Assembly (NCBI GenBank): GCA_965364735.1
Contig: CBDTYW010000140.1
Span: 1 to 9,661, forward strand
Source: CBDTYW01 sp965364735
Lineage (GTDB): Bacteria; Actinomycetota; Nitriliruptoria; Nitriliruptorales; Nitriliruptoraceae
Length of the DNA: 9,661 nt
Reading direction: 5' to 3'
Shown: positions 6,955-9,661 of the stretch, one piece after another
How the letters are laid out: every line of letters starts with the position of its first letter
Position numbering within the stretch: the first letter of the stretch is position 1
The notes under the pieces: model-generated
What the model was told of the DNA's origin: nothing
Seen by the model: only the letters and a program-made list of their open reading frames with translations
The model's database searches: none
Made by a program: the position numbers and the translations under genes

Positions 6955-7911
6955 ATGATGCGAGGGATCGGCGCCGGGATGGTCGTCGCCGTCATGACGC
7001 GGTCCTCACGGAGCCGGACGATGCGTGTCGCCGGTCGGATCGCGACCCTGGATGCCTGTGCAGACCGCGACGAGATCCTGAGGCTGCTCGGACAGCACGA
7101 GTTCCCCTCCGAGCTGGAGCTGGCGCTGTCCCTGGCGCTGCTCCGCACGTTCGCGGTGCCGTCGATCAGCACGGTGCTCGCGGAGGCGAAGGGCTTCACC
7201 GATGATCCGATGAAGCGCTACGACGACACGTCGCTCCTGCTCAACGAGGTCATGGAAGGCGGGCTCGACGGCGAACGCTCGCGAGCCGCGACACGCCGCA
7301 TCAACGAGATGCACGCCGGCTACGACATCCACAACGACGACATGCTCTTCGTGCTGTCGACGTTCGTCTTCGATCCGGCGCGCTTCGTCGCGCGACACGG
7401 GTGGCGGAGGTTCACCGAGCACGAAGAAGCCGCCGGCTGGGAGTTCTGGCGGGCGGTCGGGAAGCGCATGGGGATCCGTGAGATCCCCATCGACCGCGAG
7501 GAATTCCGCGCGTGGAGCACCCGGTACGCGGACGAGCGCATCAGGCCCGCCGCAACCAACGAAATCATCGCAGAAGCGGCCCTCTCCCCGTTGCTTCGCT
7601 TCGTGCCGAAGCCGCTCCACCGCGTCGTGTGGGAGGCGATCTGGGTGCTGCTCGACGACGACCTCACCCGGGTCGCGTGTGACGGCGCTCCCCCACGCCC
7701 CGTGGTCCGCGCCACGGTGCTCGCGGTGATGGACGCTCGGCGACTCGTCGTGCGTCACCTGTTCCGCGAGCGCCGAAGGCCGTACGTGCAGAGCAACCGC
7801 CGCCGGATGACGTATCCGACGGGCTACGAGATCTCAGAGCTCGGCACGTTCCCGAGCCCGCGCAGGACCTCTTCCGCAAGGGTGCGGGCCGACGTGAACA
7901 GGGCGACCTGA
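6955..7911 (+). CDS. MpaB/DUF2236-family putative haem-dependent oxygenase
   Basis: A 318-residue protein resembling the family that includes fungal MpaB and bacterial latex-clearing protein (Lcp), haem b enzymes that cleave carbon-carbon double bonds. The substrate here is unknown. Visible family features are MRVAGRIATLD (23-33), FAVPSISTVLA (66-76), KRYDDTSLLL (87-96), RRINEMHAGYDIHNDDMLF (114-132), FTEHEEAAGWEFWRAVG (153-169) followed by MGIREIP (172-178), and a late MTYPTGYEISELG (285-297). Arg88-x3-Thr92 and His120 have nearly the spacing of Arg164, Thr168 and the haem ligand His198 reported for Lcp, which supports haem binding; this mapping is from memory. No signal peptide or clear membrane segment is seen. 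Its last 29 codons overlap the convergent acetyltransferase gene. The start is uncertain (6955 or 7021). Confidence 0.82.
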   Translation: MMRGIGAGMVVAVMTRSSRSRTMRVAGRIATLDACADRDEILRLLGQHEFPSELELALSLALLRTFAVPSISTVLAEAKGFTDDPMKRYDDTSLLLNEVMEGGLDGERSRAATRRINEMHAGYDIHNDDMLFVLSTFVFDPARFVARHGWRRFTEHEEAAGWEFWRAVGKRMGIREIPIDREEFRAWSTRYADERIRPAATNEIIAEAALSPLLRFVPKPLHRVVWEAIWVLLDDDLTRVACDGAPPRPVVRATVLAVMDARRLVVRHLFRERRRPYVQSNRRRMTYPTGYEISELGTFPSPRRTSSARVRADVNRAT

Positions 7912-8810
7912 TCCACGCGCTCGCAGGCCACGCTGACCGGCCACGTCGACTCGACCTCTCCGGTGACGCCACCCCACGCGAAGGACGCCCCGAAGCGCTC
8001 GAGCAGACGCTGGACAGAGCGATTGTCGGCCAGGCTGAAGGCAATGAAGCTCTCGAAGCCCTGAACGTCGGCTGCAGCGGCGAGCGCCGTGACGAGCAGG
8101 CTCCCAATCCCCTGGCCCTGCCAGTCGTCGGCGACGAGCAGCGCGATCTCGGCCGTGTCGTCGTGCTCGCGATCAGGCGCGTGACGTCCGACCGCCACAA
8201 GCGCCCCGTCGTGCAGGACGACCCATGCGAAGTGGGCGGTGAAGTCGACCGCGGTCATCCGTCGGAGAAAGCGGTTCGTGATCTTCGGGGTCGAGAAGAA
8301 CCGCAGGCGCAGCGACTCGGCAGAGACCCGTTCCGTCCCCGCCTCGAACAGCCGCCAGTCGTCGGGCCACATCGGCCGCAGCACGAGGCCCGCGTGGCGG
8401 CCGTCGAGCACGAGCGGTGCGACGTCGATCGCGCGGTTCGTCGCGGAACGGGTCGCGGCGACCTGCTCGAGATGCGTCATCAGGCCAGACGACGCCCGTA
8501 GCCGGTCGGCGACCTTCGCAGGCGCTGACGCCACGACGACGTCCGTCGCGGCCACCACCTCCGCCATCGCCGCGCGATCGTTCAGCCAGCCGAGCTCCCC
8601 GAACCACGAGCCCGGCCCCAGCTGGGCGAGCTCATGTGGACCGTCGGTCACGGTGACGAGGCCGTCGACGACGAGCGACAGCGCTGGCACCGACCCGACA
8701 GAGATGAGCTGCGTTCCGGCGTGATGCTCAGAAACGACGAGGAGGCTGCCGATCTTGGCAGCCTCCCGGGCATCGAGCGTCACCGCGAGGGCTGTCTGGA
8801 CGTCGTCCAT
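7824..8810 (-). CDS. Pat-type protein lysine acetyltransferase: cyclic-nucleotide-binding-like domain fused to GNAT domain
   Basis: A 328-residue protein with the layout of mycobacterial Pat (KATms/MtPat), which acetylates lysines of enzymes such as acyl-CoA synthetases under cAMP control. Residues about 8-125 form the cNMP-like barrel, with FGELG (70-74) in the phosphate-binding cassette. Residues about 141-300 form the GNAT domain: VSAESLRLRFFS (162-173), VDFTAHFAWVVL (188-199), AEIALLV (220-226; Glu221 is a candidate catalytic Glu) and the acetyl-CoA loop QGQGIG (231-236), then ADNRSVQRLLERFG. The Arg that normally follows the cassette is shifted by two residues (Arg79), so cAMP binding is uncertain. 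The ATG touches the stop codon of the peroxiredoxin gene, and AAGGAG on the minus strand (8826-8831) is 15 bases upstream, rather far. This suggests coupled translation. The 3' end overlaps the MpaB-like gene by 88 bases. Confidence 0.88.
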   Translation of the reverse strand: MDDVQTALAVTLDAREAAKIGSLLVVSEHHAGTQLISVGSVPALSLVVDGLVTVTDGPHELAQLGPGSWFGELGWLNDRAAMAEVVAATDVVVASAPAKVADRLRASSGLMTHLEQVAATRSATNRAIDVAPLVLDGRHAGLVLRPMWPDDWRLFEAGTERVSAESLRLRFFSTPKITNRFLRRMTAVDFTAHFAWVVLHDGALVAVGRHAPDREHDDTAEIALLVADDWQGQGIGSLLVTALAAAADVQGFESFIAFSLADNRSVQRLLERFGASFAWGGVTGEVESTWPVSVACERVDQVALFTSARTLAEEVLRGLGNVPSSEIS

Positions 8811-9278
8811 CTAGGCAGCGCCGATCTCCTTGAGCGCGGCTTCCCAGGCGGACTGGTCGCGCGCTTCGCCGATCTCATTGGCCTCGGTGAAGACGACCGT
8901 GCCGTCCTTGTCCACGATGATGGTGCCGCGGACGGCGCTGCCCACAGCCTCGTTGAAGACCCCGTACTCCTTCGCGACGGCGCCGTGCGGCCAGAAGTCC
9001 GAGAGCAGCGGGAACTCGAAGCCCTGCTGGTCGGCCCAGACCTTGTGCACGAACGGGGAATCGACCGAGATCGCCAGGGTCTCGACGTCGTCGTTGGAGA
9101 AGCTCCGGATGTTGTCGCGGATGGAGCAGAGCTCACCCTCGCAGATGCCCGAGAACGTGAACGGGTAGAACGCGATGACGACGGCCTTCTTCCCGCGGTA
9201 GTCGCTGAGCCGGACCGGCTTCTTCGTCTGGTCCTTCAGCTCGAAGTCCGGGGCCTGCTGGCCGACCTCGACGGTCAT
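8811..9278 (-). CDS. AhpE-like peroxiredoxin
   Basis: A 155-residue thiol peroxidase reducing hydrogen peroxide, organic peroxides or peroxynitrite in the cytoplasm. APDFELKDQ (9-17) and the catalytic motif PFTFSGIC (39-46) give Pro39, Ser43 and peroxidatic Cys46. AISVDSPFVHKVWA and FPLLSDFWPHGAVAKEYGVFNE closely recall M. tuberculosis AhpE, and Arg in AVRGTIIVD fits the conserved active-site Arg. Unlike AhpE as I remember it, there is a second cysteine, Cys51, in a C-x4-C arrangement as in 2-Cys BCP/PrxQ enzymes. The ATG at 9278 is preceded by AAGGA with 6 bases spacing. It is the first gene of a tight pair with the Pat-like acetyltransferase and follows the small membrane protein gene after 51 bases. 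Confidence 0.93.
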   Translation of the reverse strand: MTVEVGQQAPDFELKDQTKKPVRLSDYRGKKAVVIAFYPFTFSGICEGELCSIRDNIRSFSNDDVETLAISVDSPFVHKVWADQQGFEFPLLSDFWPHGAVAKEYGVFNEAVGSAVRGTIIVDKDGTVVFTEANEIGEARDQSAWEAALKEIGAA

Positions 9279-9284
9279 GTGACG

Positions 9285-9289
9285 TCCTT
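9285..9289 (-). promoter_or_regulatory. Ribosome binding site of the peroxiredoxin gene
   Basis: AAGGA on the minus strand, 6 bases before ATG 9278; the clearest ribosome site in this window. Confidence 0.65.
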
Positions 9290-9329
9290 GTGTCGCGCAC
9301 CGGCCGATCCGATGCTCCGCGGCGCGACC

Positions 9330-9661
9330 CTAGCCGCCGTAGTACGCGTCGAGCCACCGATGCACGGCGGGCACGTCCGCGCCGACGGGGAGGATGACGC
9401 CGCGGGTGTCGAGGCCATGGGCGGTCCTGATCTGGATCTCCAGGAAGGGGTCACCTGCGAGCGCGTTGACCTGCACGAGGTGCACCTGGTCCCAGCCGAT
9501 GCCGCGTGGCTCACGCCACCACGGCAGCTGCATGTGCACGCCAGCGTCGTCGAAGGTCACGGTGTAGCGCGACGGCAAGATCCACTGCACCAGGAACCAG
9601 GCGGCACCGCCGAGGAACATGACCATGGCGAGCACGGCGATCGGATCTCCGCGTGTGTCGA
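9330..9661 (-). CDS. Small membrane protein, PH-like (probably cut by window edge)
   Basis: The frame is open to the window end, and the stop TAG is at 9330-9332. A GTG at 9635 would give 101 residues, but no stop lies upstream in the 26 bases before it and no ribosome site is clear, so the gene may start outside the window. Residues 1-20 from that GTG are hydrophobic (VMFLGGAAWFLVQWIL) and look like the end of a membrane segment. The rest alternates in a beta-rich way: YTVTFDDAGVHMQL, then IGWDQVHLVQV, then LEIQIRTAHG. It ends in an amphipathic helix VPAVHRWLDAYYGG, which recalls small bacterial PH-like domains. Function unknown. It lies 51 bases before the peroxiredoxin gene on the same strand and may share its transcript. 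Confidence 0.7.
   Translation of the reverse strand, partial: DTRGDPIAVLAMVMFLGGAAWFLVQWILPSRYTVTFDDAGVHMQLPWWREPRGIGWDQVHLVQVNALAGDPFLEIQIRTAHGLDTRGVILPVGADVPAVHRWLDAYYGG

Noticed and set aside
7006..7758. Minus-strand 250-codon frame opposite the MpaB-like gene
   Set aside because: No recognisable motif; the plus strand has consistent family features across the same stretch.
7824..8810. CRP/FNR-type transcription regulator
   Set aside because: There is a cyclic-nucleotide-like domain, but the C-terminal half is a GNAT acetyltransferase with QGQGIG, not a helix-turn-helix.

Overview
The window is GC-rich bacterial chromosome, almost fully coding, with nine protein genes (two cut by the window edges) and no RNA gene, insertion sequence or CRISPR array that I can see. 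An AhpE-type peroxiredoxin next to a Pat-type cyclic-nucleotide-domain/GNAT acetyltransferase, high GC, GTG starts and several genes with weak or absent Shine-Dalgarno sites point to an actinomycete. An early-branching actinobacterial class is possible, but I cannot fix the taxon from this sequence.

Left part (1-4206, plus strand): the 3' end of a Cof-type HAD phosphatase gene, a complete flotillin-like SPFH gene, and 5 bases later a gene for an acidic protein whose two helical parts are joined by 25 Glu-Pro dipeptides. A gene for a membrane-anchored, cysteine-free thioredoxin-fold-like protein follows after 72 bases. The tight spacing suggests that flotillin and the Glu-Pro protein are co-expressed and may work together at the membrane. 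This is the least familiar part of the window.

Middle (4207-6745, minus strand): guaB (IMP dehydrogenase, guanine nucleotide synthesis) is followed after 13 bases by a CDP-glucose 4,6-dehydratase gene (deoxysugar synthesis). The dehydratase stop codon touches the stop codon of the thioredoxin-like gene with no base between them.

Right part (6746-9661): a 209-base divergent spacer separates guaB from a plus-strand gene of the MpaB/latex-clearing-protein-like (DUF2236) putative haem oxygenase family. Its 3' end overlaps, tail to tail by 88 bases, the 3' end of the acetyltransferase gene. That gene sits on the minus strand directly behind the peroxiredoxin gene (stop codon and ATG adjacent), with a small membrane protein gene upstream running off the window. 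The peroxiredoxin-acetyltransferase pair suggests linked expression of peroxide defence and protein acetylation. The nucleotide-binding cassette of the acetyltransferase lacks arginine at the usual position, so its ligand is uncertain.
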